NCBI RefSeq assembly: GCF_023227875.1
Contig: NZ_JALOCH010000006.1
Location: 124,001-188,000, forward strand
Source: Methanoregula sp.
Lineage (GTDB): Archaea; Halobacteriota; Methanomicrobia; Methanomicrobiales; Methanospirillaceae
Reading direction: 5' to 3'
DNA length: 64,000 nt
Shown: one piece after another, positions 44,598 to 53,351 of the stretch
Layout: every line of letters begins with the position of its first letter
Position numbering within the stretch: position 1 is the first letter of the stretch
Notes under the pieces: model-generated
The model's database searches: none
What the model saw: only the letters and a program-made list of their open reading frames with translations
Told to the model about the DNA's origin: nothing
Program-made: the position numbers and the translations under genes

Positions 44598-45049
44598 TTC
44601 GTATCCTCCCTCTTCTTAAGCTCACCCAGGAACCTCTTGATCGCGGCCACGAATTGTACCCCCTCCTCCTCGTTCTTCGGGTAGTTCAGGTCAAGTTTCG
44701 GGATATCCTTCTGGCGCAGGAGGAACTTGATCAGTTCGTTTGTCCGGGCACACCCCATGCATCCGAACGCAAGATCGGCATCGTTGATGATGATGGCGGC
44801 CTCGCACTGCTCGATCTGCGGGCCGTACAGCGACATGCGGCCCCGGACACCGGCCGGGACTTCGACGGCCGCCCACTTCAGCCCCTTCTTGGGCTCCTCG
44901 GGCGTGATCTGGAGGGGCAGGGACTCGAGTCCTGCGGTCTGGATGCGTTCGCGGATGGCAACGGCCGACGAGAGCGGGGTGTGGCCGTGCCGGGACACGA
45001 GGTCAGAGAGGATCAGGCTCGTTGCGGGATAGATGAATATTTTTGCCAT
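44594..45049 (-). CDS. mmp5: Methanogenesis marker protein 5
   Basis: 151 residues. Family signature KIFIYPATSLILSDLVSRHG, and CMGCARTNELIKFLLRQKDI with a CxxC. Present only in methanogens and kin, always in this cluster; function unknown. It has 2 bases between it and mmp6 and overlaps mmp15 by 4. Confidence 0.9.
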   Translation of the reverse strand: MAKIFIYPATSLILSDLVSRHGHTPLSSAVAIRERIQTAGLESLPLQITPEEPKKGLKWAAVEVPAGVRGRMSLYGPQIEQCEAAIIINDADLAFGCMGCARTNELIKFLLRQKDIPKLDLNYPKNEEEGVQFVAAIKRFLGELKKREDTK

Positions 45050-45051
45050 TG

Positions 45052-45510
45052 TCAGGACTCCTGTGCATCGATCAGTTTTTTCAGGGTAACCACGTCCAGT
45101 GCCGGGTGTTCGAGCGGGTCTGCCGGTGCAGGGACGGTTGCAGCATCGTGTTTCTTGAGTTCTTCAAGGCCATGCGAGACGTAGGGGATGACGGTCATCT
45201 CATACTCCATGCCGTGGTACCCGGGCCGTGCGCCTCCAAGGTTGGCACGGCAGCGCCGCGAATCGCCCGGGGGGAACCCCCGGTCCTTGACAAAGATATG
45301 GTCCGGGTCCACCTTCCGGAGTTCGGTGACGATCCGGTCAACCTCCTCCTCTTTCCCGTTCACGACAAGACCAAAACAGGTCTCCTTGATCATTGCCCCG
45401 TTCGAGATCTCGTACCCGCGGATCGCCAGGTCCGCCGGCGTAACCTCGAACGACTCCACGACCACGTATTTCGTCACCGTGCCCACGTGGGTCGGCGTGT
45501 AGTCAGTCAT
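45052..45510 (-). CDS. mmp6: Methanogenesis marker protein 6
   Basis: 152 residues. Family sequence THVGTVTKYVVVESFEVTPA and IKETCFGLVVNGKEEEVDRI, then GGARPGYHGMEYEMTVIPYV. Known only from MCR-encoding archaea; function unknown, perhaps part of MCR activation. ATG overlaps the mmp3 stop (ATGA). Confidence 0.9.
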   Translation of the reverse strand: MTDYTPTHVGTVTKYVVVESFEVTPADLAIRGYEISNGAMIKETCFGLVVNGKEEEVDRIVTELRKVDPDHIFVKDRGFPPGDSRRCRANLGGARPGYHGMEYEMTVIPYVSHGLEELKKHDAATVPAPADPLEHPALDVVTLKKLIDAQES

Positions 45511-47033
45511 CGTCTTACCTCCCTGATATACACGGTCTCCCGCTCCTTCACTTTCTTCAGTTTCTGGGTATCGACTACCCTGCCGATGATGTTCGTCCCC
45601 TCGAATGGCTCCGAGGTCGGGCCGAACTCTTTATTCGCCGACAACCGCACGCCGACGAGCCCCGCCCCTTTCCGGGAATCGTTGGTGATCGCGAGCGTCG
45701 CAGCCGGTGCCTCGTCCACGGGCTGGTTTTCCGGCGTGATCTTGGTGCCGGCAGCAATCGCCGGCTTGAAGAGGACCACATCGTCGAACTTGAAGAAGAC
45801 CGGCATCATGCCGGCATCGTGTTCCTTCATGCCGGTGTAGCGCCGGAAGACATCGCAGCTCAGGGGCGCTGCGGCATCGTCCAGCTCGATGTCGATCACC
45901 TTGTCAACCGGGGCCGTTGTCACGGTCACGAGCCGCTCTCGTAAGGCATCGAGCGTTGTCCCCGGCTCCTGCGAGACGATGATCCGGTCCCCCTCTTCCT
46001 TGTCGGACTTGAGGGTAATGCCCGCCGCAGCGGCGATCTCTTTTGCCGCTGTGAGCGGGCGGCCGAGCAGGCTGATCCGGTGCGGCGTGACGGTGACAGA
46101 GAGGACGTCATGCTCCTTTGCAAGCTTTACCAGTTCGATACCGTGGACCACCTGCCCGGCCATGTTATGGGCAGGGCTGTTCGGCACATCCGCCCGGTAG
46201 ATGTACACCCCGCCGGAACCCTTCCCGGTATTCCGTACCGTGACGGTCCCTTCGAGCCGCGGGCGCCGGAACTCCCTGGAGATGCCAACCTCGCCGGCAA
46301 GGTGCGGGTCGAGCACGTGCGTGGTTGTTGCGCGCCCAACAGTAAATCTCCCGGACTGGAGCGCAAGGAGCATGTGCTCCACGCTGGCTGCCGCCTCTGT
46401 GGAAATTTTATCCGGTGTATATCCCTGTGCAACAATCTCGATGCGGGTGACGACCTGCATGCCCTCTTCGAGGACAAGGTCCGGATCGGTCGTGGTAAAC
46501 GACCGGCTCGTATCCGCCCAGCTGACCACCGGCTCGATCTTCGTGATCCGGTCGCCGGTGGTGAAACGGTCCAGCACCCCCCGGCCGCTGACGACCTTTC
46601 CAAGGACGCCGCCACTCTCGTTGGCCCCGTGGTCTGCCGAGTGCCGGGTCTTTGCAAAGATCAGGTACGACCGCCCCGGCTCGTACCCGCCGCACCCGAG
46701 GATCACGTCGCCCCGCTCGTACACGTGGGGCTTTCGCAACGGGTGGATGGCGGAGGGAAACGGCCCGAAGGCAGCGGCATACCGGTCGCTCCAGTGGAGT
46801 GCAAGTTTTTCCGTAATCTCCGAACCGGGGAGACCGTCCCCCTCCCCGCTTATCTCGACCGTGATCTCGCCGGCAGTGGTGCCTATCGCGAGGTTTGCCG
46901 TCTTTGTCTGTTCCTGCGTTGCCGGGCGGATGATGGCGACCGCACAGCCGGCGGGGTGGTCCGAAAGGATCGAAGAGAGCCTGCTCCCCTCAGCCAGCTC
47001 CAGCCTCTTCCCGTCGAGGTGGATGGTGACCAT
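45507..47033 (-). CDS. mmp3: Methanogenesis marker protein 3
   Basis: 508 residues. N-terminal ubiquitin-like beta-grasp (TIHLDGKRLELAEGSRLSSI) leads to two domains with cyclophilin-like sequence: FAKTRHSADHGANESGGVLG and IYRADVPNSPAHNMAGQVVH. This family is MCR-specific and has been found with component A2 and marker proteins in the activation assembly. The stop overlaps mmp6, and the atwA stop is 8 bases upstream. Confidence 0.92.
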   Translation of the reverse strand: MVTIHLDGKRLELAEGSRLSSILSDHPAGCAVAIIRPATQEQTKTANLAIGTTAGEITVEISGEGDGLPGSEITEKLALHWSDRYAAAFGPFPSAIHPLRKPHVYERGDVILGCGGYEPGRSYLIFAKTRHSADHGANESGGVLGKVVSGRGVLDRFTTGDRITKIEPVVSWADTSRSFTTTDPDLVLEEGMQVVTRIEIVAQGYTPDKISTEAAASVEHMLLALQSGRFTVGRATTTHVLDPHLAGEVGISREFRRPRLEGTVTVRNTGKGSGGVYIYRADVPNSPAHNMAGQVVHGIELVKLAKEHDVLSVTVTPHRISLLGRPLTAAKEIAAAAGITLKSDKEEGDRIIVSQEPGTTLDALRERLVTVTTAPVDKVIDIELDDAAAPLSCDVFRRYTGMKEHDAGMMPVFFKFDDVVLFKPAIAAGTKITPENQPVDEAPAATLAITNDSRKGAGLVGVRLSANKEFGPTSEPFEGTNIIGRVVDTQKLKKVKERETVYIREVRR

Positions 47034-47041
47034 GCATCACC

Positions 47042-48655
47042 TCATGCCGTGGGCTGGCTCATGACCTTCTTCTCTTCCTCGGTAAGGATGGCGAGGACAT
47101 CGGCAGTCTTGCCGATCTGGATGATCCTGCCGCCCCGCATGAGGGCGAGCCGGTCGCAGGTATCCCGCACGAATTCCATGTCGTGCGACACGACAATGAA
47201 GGTCTCGTCCATCTCCTCGCGGGAGTGCATGATGGAGTGCTTCACATCGATCTTCGTGATGGGGTCCATCGTGCCGGTCGGCTCGTCAAGGATCACGATA
47301 CGCGGCTCCCGGATCAGGACCTGTGCGAGCGCGACCCGGTGTCGTTCCCCTTCGGAGAGCTGGGCGGGCATGCGGTTTAAGATCTCCTGGCCCTTCTTGG
47401 CGGTAAACCCGGCCATCTTCAGGGTCACGAGGGCTTTCCTCATCGCCAGTTCCTTGGGGAACTCGAGGCCGATCGCATCGGTGAGGTTGTCGAGCACGGT
47501 CCGGTGGGGGAAGAGGTCGTACTCCTGGTGGAGGAGCCCGATATACGCGGTCGCCCTCCCCCGCTGGTCGACTCCTGGCTTGGTCATGTCGACCCAGTCG
47601 TCGCCGATACGGACATTGATCTCGCCGCTCGTCGGCTCGATGAGTCCGGCGATGATCCCGGAGAGCGTGGTCTTACCCGCCCCGCTCTTGCCGATGATCC
47701 CGAAGATCTCCTTGGTACTGACCTCGAAGGAGACGCCGTTGACGGCTTTCACGACACCGCGGTCAGCGGAGATATAACGTTTGACCAGGTCCCGTGCAAC
47801 GACAACGGTGTCCCCGATCTCCGCCTCCTCGAACGTCTCGGTATCTTCGCACCCCTTCATGAACTCGCTGATCACGTCTTTGGGCGACCCCATTTTTGCA
47901 ATACTTCCTTCGACGAGCAGCATTGCACGGTTGGCGACATCCTCGATCACCTGCGAGAAGTGGGAGGTGACGACGATGCCCATGTTATTGGCCTTTGCGG
48001 ACTCGATGAGCATGGAGTGGACGACCTTTGCCGTCCCCGGGTCGAGCGTCCCGGTCGGTTCATCGGCAAACAGCATGAAGGGTTCCTTTGCGAGCTGCCG
48101 GGCGAGCACGACCCGCTGCTTCTCACCCCCGGAGAGGTCACGGGCGATATGCATCATCCGGTGGGAGAGTTTCACCTCATCGATGAGGTCTGCGGCCCGG
48201 CCGATCGACTTCTCCTGCGGGTAATTGATATCATCGAGCGCATGGAGGACGTTCTCAATCACCCGGTCGTCACCGTAAAGAGCGAAGGTGCGCTGGAACA
48301 TGATCGCGGTCCGGCGCATCAGGCGCCGTCTCAGTGTCTCGTCCTTCTCGTTCCAGAGGTCAACGTCGAGTGCTGACAGGGTGCCGCCACACTTGGGGCA
48401 GGTCTTTCCTGCCATGCCTGCCACGTCCATGTAATCGCACTTGCCGCAGGCTGCAACGTGGTATATGATGCGACCGCTGGTCGGGGGCTGCTCGACCCCG
48501 CGGATGAGGTGCATCAGGACCGTCTTACCGGCGCCGCTCCTGCCGATAATCCCGAGGATCTCCCCCTCGCCTATCTCAAAAGAAATATTCTTGAGAACCC
48601 TCTCGCCGTTAAAATCCATGCAGAGGTTGTCGACTGTGATCAATGGAGCCTTCAT
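47042..48655 (-). CDS. atwA: Methyl-coenzyme M reductase system, component A2
   Basis: 537 residues, two ABC ATPase domains in one chain without membrane helices. Domain 1: Walker A GRSGAGKT (38-45), a zinc-ribbon insert with Cys70, Cys73, Cys86 and Cys89 (CGKCDYMDV, CPKCGGTL), LSGGEKQRVVLARQL, and LFADEPTGTLDPGT. Domain 2: GIIGKSGAGKTTLSGIIAGL, LSEGERHRVALAQVLI and VILDEPTGTMDP. Component A2 uses ATP to activate methyl-coenzyme M reductase by helping reduce F430 nickel. It heads the mmp3-6-5-15-17-7 run; the HAD gene precedes it by 35 bases. Confidence 0.96.
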   Translation of the reverse strand: MKAPLITVDNLCMDFNGERVLKNISFEIGEGEILGIIGRSGAGKTVLMHLIRGVEQPPTSGRIIYHVAACGKCDYMDVAGMAGKTCPKCGGTLSALDVDLWNEKDETLRRRLMRRTAIMFQRTFALYGDDRVIENVLHALDDINYPQEKSIGRAADLIDEVKLSHRMMHIARDLSGGEKQRVVLARQLAKEPFMLFADEPTGTLDPGTAKVVHSMLIESAKANNMGIVVTSHFSQVIEDVANRAMLLVEGSIAKMGSPKDVISEFMKGCEDTETFEEAEIGDTVVVARDLVKRYISADRGVVKAVNGVSFEVSTKEIFGIIGKSGAGKTTLSGIIAGLIEPTSGEINVRIGDDWVDMTKPGVDQRGRATAYIGLLHQEYDLFPHRTVLDNLTDAIGLEFPKELAMRKALVTLKMAGFTAKKGQEILNRMPAQLSEGERHRVALAQVLIREPRIVILDEPTGTMDPITKIDVKHSIMHSREEMDETFIVVSHDMEFVRDTCDRLALMRGGRIIQIGKTADVLAILTEEEKKVMSQPTA

Positions 48656-48690
48656 AATACCCTTGTATCTAATGTGACAGAGGTATGATA

Positions 48691-49551
48691 TTACCTTTTA
48701 TGTAATACCCCGCAGCCGTCACGATCGCAAATTTTCCCGGACCCGGGCAGGAGTTCCTGCACGATGGTCACGACTTCGCTGACGTTTTTCACCACATGGT
48801 CTGCTGCCTTGTACAGCATTTCTGGACGGTCACCCGGCTGCTGGACGGTGAGGATCGCGATGTCGGCGTTCCGCATGGCCGCGAGGTCATTGATCCCGTC
48901 CCCCACCATCAGCACCCGGTCATATTCCTGCCGGAGGTCGTGGATGATCTGCGCCTTGACCGTGGGGGTCGCGACCCCGTACACCCGGTCGCGGGGAATG
49001 CCGAAATGATCGGCCATGATCTCGAGTTTGGTGACCCGGTCCCCGGAGGCGATGAACGTAGGGACGCCCATCCGGTGCAGGGACGTGATCGTCTCCTTGG
49101 CGCCCTCGAACGGCCAGCCGCCGGCCGTAATGGTGAACTCGACTGCCTTGTGCGCCATGTTGATGATCGCCCCGCTGTTGAGCGTGACCATGATCTCCGC
49201 CTTGCACACCGACCATACGTTGCGGATGCATTCCTGGAGGTCGCCCACAAGGGCCCGTCGGTCGGCATAGAGGACGTCCCCGATATCCTCGGAGGTGAGG
49301 ATCTTCCGCGTGCAGCTGACGCCAAACCCGATATTCCGGCTGATGAGGTATTCCGAGAGGAGCATGTCCGGGGAAGCGGCCATGAGGTCCTTGGAGTGGA
49401 CGGGGAGGACGATGAGCACCCGGTCCGGGGAACTGAAGGTGAGCGTCGTGGTCTCGATGCCGGGGAGCAGTTTTGCATGGCAGATATCCTTCGCCACCCT
49501 ATAGGTATTCAGCAGCGTTCCGGCACTGTCAAAGACTACGGCAACCGACAT
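48691..49551 (-). CDS. HAD family hydrolase, soluble P-type-ATPase-like
   Basis: 286 residues. Motif I VVFDSAGTLLN (nucleophile Asp8) carries Ala where most HAD phosphatases have a second acid, like P-type ATPases with DxxGT. Motif II Ser/Thr lies in VPTFIASGDRV, motif III Lys in PTVKAQIIHDLR and motif IV in GDGINDLAAMRNADIAI. An insert of about 130 residues in front of motif II holds Cys pairs. It is the first gene before atwA on the same strand (35-base gap) and probably in the marker operon; the substrate is unknown. Confidence 0.82.
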   Translation of the reverse strand: MSVAVVFDSAGTLLNTYRVAKDICHAKLLPGIETTTLTFSSPDRVLIVLPVHSKDLMAASPDMLLSEYLISRNIGFGVSCTRKILTSEDIGDVLYADRRALVGDLQECIRNVWSVCKAEIMVTLNSGAIINMAHKAVEFTITAGGWPFEGAKETITSLHRMGVPTFIASGDRVTKLEIMADHFGIPRDRVYGVATPTVKAQIIHDLRQEYDRVLMVGDGINDLAAMRNADIAILTVQQPGDRPEMLYKAADHVVKNVSEVVTIVQELLPGSGKICDRDGCGVLHKR

Positions 49552-49576
49552 GATGAGACCTTCAATAAGTTGATGT

Positions 49577-49588
49577 ATTTTTATAATG
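49577..49588 (-). promoter_or_regulatory. Candidate TATA box for the HAD-atwA-mmp operon
   Basis: On the minus strand ATTATAAAAATA lies about 30 bases before the HAD ATG at 49551, the spacing expected for a short leader. It is only 12 bases from the divergent ATG at 49599, so it does not fit that gene. Confidence 0.5.
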
Positions 49589-49598
49589 CATTGGATCA

Positions 49599-50570
49599 AT
49601 GAAGCTGATGTTCGTTACTGAAACTGCAGAGAAGATAAAGAGCATGGAGATCCGCGGCGCAGGCCGGATTGCGCGTGCAGCGGCCGAGGCTCTCCGGGAC
49701 CATGCTCTTGCCGTCAAGGCACAGAACAATACGGCGTTCCGCCAGGATATGGAGCGGGCGGCAGCCGAGCTGGTCGCGACCCGCCCGACTGCGGTCTCGC
49801 TCCCGAACGCGGTCCATTTTGTGATGGCAGGTCTTGGTGCAGCGAAGACCACCGAAGAGGCACAGGTAAGTGTGATCCGTCGGGCAGAAGAGTTCATCAA
49901 CTCCTCCCGGCATGCCGTGGAGAAGATCGCGGAGTTCGGCGCCCGCCATATCCGGGACGGGGACGTGATCCTCACGCACTGCAACTCGGAAGCGGCGCTC
50001 GGCTGCATGATCGAGGCCCACCGGCAGGGAAAGGAGATCGAGGTCTTTGCAACGGAAGTGCGGCCGCGGAACCAGGGGCATATCACGATCCGGACCTTAA
50101 ACGATGCCGGCATCAGGACGAACTTCATCGTCGACTCCGCGGTCCGGTCCTTCATCAACGATGTCGACCTCGTGATTGTCGGGGCGGATGCGGTGACGGT
50201 CAACGGGGCGGTGGTAAATAAGATCGGGACCTCCCAGGTCGCCCACACGGCCTCCGAGGCCCGCGTGAACGTGATCGTGGCTGCCGAGACCTACAAGTTT
50301 GCGCCCCGGACCGTAGTCGGGGAGCTGATCCAGATCGAGGAACGCCCGCCCGGCGAGGTGCTCGCAGATGAGATTGCAAAGACCCTGCCGCACGTCACGG
50401 TCCGGAACCCGGCATTCGACGTGACCCCCGCGGAATTTATCGACCTCATCGTCACGGAACAGGGTGCGATCCCGCCGCAGATGGCGTACGTGATCATCCG
50501 GGAGTATCTGGGCTGGGAGATCGGCGAGTTCCATACTGCCTTTGACATGAACGCGAACAACGGGGAGTGA
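49599..50570 (+). CDS. Ribose-1,5-bisphosphate isomerase (eIF2B-like)
   Basis: 323 residues. Turns ribose 1,5-bisphosphate into ribulose 1,5-bisphosphate in the archaeal AMP or reductive-hexulose-phosphate type pathways that feed type III RuBisCO. Sequence: MEIRGAGRIARAAAEALRDH, HCNSEAALGCMIEAHRQGKE, FATEVRPRNQGHITIRTLND and VDLVIVGADAVTVNGAVVNK, with the Cys and Asp of the eIF2B-like sugar isomerases. Closest functional alternative is eIF2B alpha-like or methylthioribose-1-phosphate isomerase, but the RNQGHITI region fits R15P isomerase. Divergent from the HAD gene. Confidence 0.88.
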   Translation: MKLMFVTETAEKIKSMEIRGAGRIARAAAEALRDHALAVKAQNNTAFRQDMERAAAELVATRPTAVSLPNAVHFVMAGLGAAKTTEEAQVSVIRRAEEFINSSRHAVEKIAEFGARHIRDGDVILTHCNSEAALGCMIEAHRQGKEIEVFATEVRPRNQGHITIRTLNDAGIRTNFIVDSAVRSFINDVDLVIVGADAVTVNGAVVNKIGTSQVAHTASEARVNVIVAAETYKFAPRTVVGELIQIEERPPGEVLADEIAKTLPHVTVRNPAFDVTPAEFIDLIVTEQGAIPPQMAYVIIREYLGWEIGEFHTAFDMNANNGE

Positions 50571-50630
50571 CATCGCGTGCAGTGCCCGGTCGCCGGCATG
50601 CGAACCGGCACACTACCGTATTCCGATGCC

Positions 50631-50638
50631 TTTATAGA
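50631..50638 (+). promoter_or_regulatory. Candidate TATA box for dapF
   Basis: TTTATAGA, preceded by a purine-poor GATGCC. Predicts a start of transcription near 50661 and a leader of about 60 bases before the ATG at 50724. Confidence 0.4.
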
Positions 50639-50723
50639 ACGGCAGAACGCTTGAGCTGTACACAACGATCGCGCTCCGCATCACGGCGTGTGCGAACAGG
50701 AAGACAACGCAGGGGATGAATCA

Positions 50724-51545
50724 ATGGAGATACATTTTACCAAGCTGCACGGGAACGGCAATGACTTCATCGTGATCGATGAATGGGAGCATACCGTCAT
50801 ACCGGATGAGATGAAGGTACAGTTCGCCGCGTGCTACTGCGACCGGCGCTTCGGTGTCGGGGCAGACGGGGTCATCTTTCTCATGCGATCGGAGAAGAGC
50901 AGCCTCCGCATGCGCATCCTGCAGCCGGACGAGAGCGAGGCCGAGATGTGCGGTAACGGCATCCGCTGCATTGCCAGGTATGCGTTCGACGCCGGCTACG
51001 TGAAAGAGTCCTGCACGGTGGAGACCCTTGCCGGCGAGATGGGGGTCACGATGGGATACTCCGAGGACGCGTTCACCGCGACCATCACGATGACCACGCC
51101 GAAATTTGACCGGAAGGAGATCCCGGCGACCGGGAAAGGCGACTACATTGAGACGATCGAGGGGTACGAGGTCCATGCCGTGAACACCGGTGTCCCCCAC
51201 GCAGTTATCATCGTGGACTCGGTGGATGCTGTTGACATCGAGACAGTTGCCCCGAAGATCCGCCACCACAAGAGCTTCCCTAAGGGGGCGAACGTGAACT
51301 TTGTCGAGAAGACCGGTGAGAATAGCATCCGGATCCGCACCTTCGAGCGCGGCGTGGAAGGGGAGACCCTGTCGTGCGGCACCGGGGCAACGGCATCGGC
51401 CGCGATGGTGCACAAGCTCGGCCTTGCCGGGGATGTCGTAAACGTCGAGACGATCGGGGGGCCGCTGGTGATTTACTTAAAAGACGGTGGCGCGAAGATG
51501 GAAGGCCCCGCCACTACGGTCTTTACCGGGATCATCCCGTTCTGA
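50724..51545 (+). CDS. dapF: Diaminopimelate epimerase
   Basis: Turns LL- into meso-diaminopimelate, the last step before lysine; archaeal methanogens use it for lysine, as they lack murein. 273 residues. Catalytic Cys76 in EAEMCGNGIRCIARYAF and Cys218 in GETLSCGTGATASAAMVHKL, typical PxxxAxHG-type front FTKLHGNGNDFIVID. The ATG follows GGGGATGA; a GTG at 50688 would add 12 residues unlike the family. The end overlaps the PAS gene by 14 bases, tail to tail. Confidence 0.95.
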   Translation: MEIHFTKLHGNGNDFIVIDEWEHTVIPDEMKVQFAACYCDRRFGVGADGVIFLMRSEKSSLRMRILQPDESEAEMCGNGIRCIARYAFDAGYVKESCTVETLAGEMGVTMGYSEDAFTATITMTTPKFDRKEIPATGKGDYIETIEGYEVHAVNTGVPHAVIIVDSVDAVDIETVAPKIRHHKSFPKGANVNFVEKTGENSIRIRTFERGVEGETLSCGTGATASAAMVHKLGLAGDVVNVETIGGPLVIYLKDGGAKMEGPATTVFTGIIPF

Positions 51546-53253
51546 TCCCTTTTTTTCCTGTTGTCCTCAGGCTGGCTGCCTCCCCGGGGATGTTGCGGGA
51601 AATATTCAGGAACTCCTGGATCTCCCCCGCAGCGTCGCGGATAACCCTGGTTGTTGATTCAAACCAGAGGTAGTGCCCGTCCTTGTGCCGGAACCGGAAG
51701 CTCGAAGTAATGGTATCCCGCCCGTTGCTGCGGATATCAGCGATATTCTTTACTGCCCCGGGACGGTCGTCGGGATGCACCATCGCAAGCACGTATGTAC
51801 CCAGTACCTCCTGCTCCGTGTATCCCAGCAGCGTTGTCACGGACGGGGAGATATAAGTGAAGATGCACTCCGGTGTCATCCGGTTGATGATATCCACGGA
51901 ATGTTCGGCAATGAACCGGTTGTTCCGCTCGTTCTGTCGCTGTTCATGTTCCGTGGCAATACGCTTGGTGATGTCCCGCGATACGCCAAGGGCCGACGTG
52001 ATCCGTCCTTCCGCATCCGGGAGTGGGACCAGCGCGTGATCGAACCACATGACCCTGTCGCCGACGGTCATCGATCCATCGCTCCTTACCGGTTCGCCGG
52101 TTGCAAAGACCTGCCGGAGCGCCTTGAGCTGGTCGATGGCGATGTCCGTGGGAAAAAGGGAGGTCCGGAGCCTGCCAACGAGCGCATCCGCCGGTTTCCG
52201 GAGGAAATCGGCCGCCTGCCTGTTGATATACAGCACCCGGTCATCCTTGTCGATGACATATATCATGTCCTGCGAGACTTCTGAAAGGGAACGGTACCGG
52301 GCCTCGCTCTCGCGCAACGCGGCATCGGCCCGCTGGCGCTCGGTGATGTCCAGTGCCGTGAAGGTGACCCCGGCGCTCTCATTAGCGGGGTCCAGGGGCG
52401 TGGAACTGACAAGGACATCGATGATTGTCCCGTCTTTTTTCACCCACTGGGTCTCGATGGATCCGGTTCCGGTCCGCCGGATCTGGCCGTACTTGACCTC
52501 GCCGACGCGGTCGTACTCTTTCTGCGTTGCATATATTTTCCGGGCAGAGTGACCCACCAGTTCATCCTCCGTATAGCCGGTCATCCTGCAGAGCCGGTCA
52601 TTCACTTCGAGGATGATGCGGTCCGCGACCACGCCGATCCCGATGGGCGCCACGTGGATGATACTGCGCAGCCGCGCCTCGCTCTCCCGTAACTTCGCCT
52701 CTCCCCGTTTCTTCTGGGTGATGTCCTCGAAAAGGACCGAAACCCCTTTCTGGCCGTTGTTGAAGACCATCGGGGTAACCCGGCAGAGAGAGATCCTGCC
52801 CTGCGTGGGGACTTCCAGTTCGCCCTTGAATTCCGTGCCCGCGAGACCGTCGTGGATCCAGGAAAGGACCATCGGAAATGTCTCGTCAAAGAATCGAGGG
52901 ATTGCGGAATATTCGATATTTTTTCCCGTGATCTCTTTCTCGCTTATCCCGAGCAGGTCAAGGAACGGCTGGTTGAGATAGACAATGCGGAGGCTGGCGT
53001 CGAGATGCATCACGAATTCGGATGAGATGGAGAGGACAGAAGAGACCGGTAACCGGTGGGAGAGCGAGTAGATCTTTGCCATGCCGAACTGGCGCATCTC
53101 CACCTGCCCGGAGACGAGCAGGTTGTCCAGGTACCGCCCGGCAGTATTCCGGTTGATCCCGCCGCTCTTCACGATCTCCGTGATGCTGAGCCCCTTCGGG
53201 TTCTTCTTCAGAAGATCGGTGATCCGGGTGGTGATCTCCCTCCTCAGTGCCAT
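51532..53253 (-). CDS. HTH-PAS sensor protein without kinase domain
   Basis: 573 residues. N-terminal winged helix (RITDLLKKNPKGLSITEIVK, NRNTAGRYLDNLLVSGQVEM) is followed by four PAS domains at about 80-180, 185-305, 310-430 and 435-560; examples are SRIVYLNQPFLDLLGISEKE-like segments and VLGTYVLAMVHPDDRPG. PAC-type tails end each. There is no HisKA or HATPase region, so it looks like a one-component sensor that binds DNA directly, common in Methanomicrobiales. A redox or small-molecule ligand is possible but unseen. It converges with dapF. Confidence 0.85.
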   Translation of the reverse strand: MALRREITTRITDLLKKNPKGLSITEIVKSGGINRNTAGRYLDNLLVSGQVEMRQFGMAKIYSLSHRLPVSSVLSISSEFVMHLDASLRIVYLNQPFLDLLGISEKEITGKNIEYSAIPRFFDETFPMVLSWIHDGLAGTEFKGELEVPTQGRISLCRVTPMVFNNGQKGVSVLFEDITQKKRGEAKLRESEARLRSIIHVAPIGIGVVADRIILEVNDRLCRMTGYTEDELVGHSARKIYATQKEYDRVGEVKYGQIRRTGTGSIETQWVKKDGTIIDVLVSSTPLDPANESAGVTFTALDITERQRADAALRESEARYRSLSEVSQDMIYVIDKDDRVLYINRQAADFLRKPADALVGRLRTSLFPTDIAIDQLKALRQVFATGEPVRSDGSMTVGDRVMWFDHALVPLPDAEGRITSALGVSRDITKRIATEHEQRQNERNNRFIAEHSVDIINRMTPECIFTYISPSVTTLLGYTEQEVLGTYVLAMVHPDDRPGAVKNIADIRSNGRDTITSSFRFRHKDGHYLWFESTTRVIRDAAGEIQEFLNISRNIPGEAASLRTTGKKGIRTG

Positions 53254-53351
53254 GGGTGTTGGAACTATTCCGTTTCAAACGATATAATGATTACAATGGC
53301 CGGGGGTTTTATGAAAATAAGTTTTGCCGGGCATCCCGCGAGGGACCGGGA

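Noticed and set aside
46080..47777. A 565-codon open frame on the plus strand
   Set aside because: Antisense to mmp3 and atwA, whose motifs are unmistakable.
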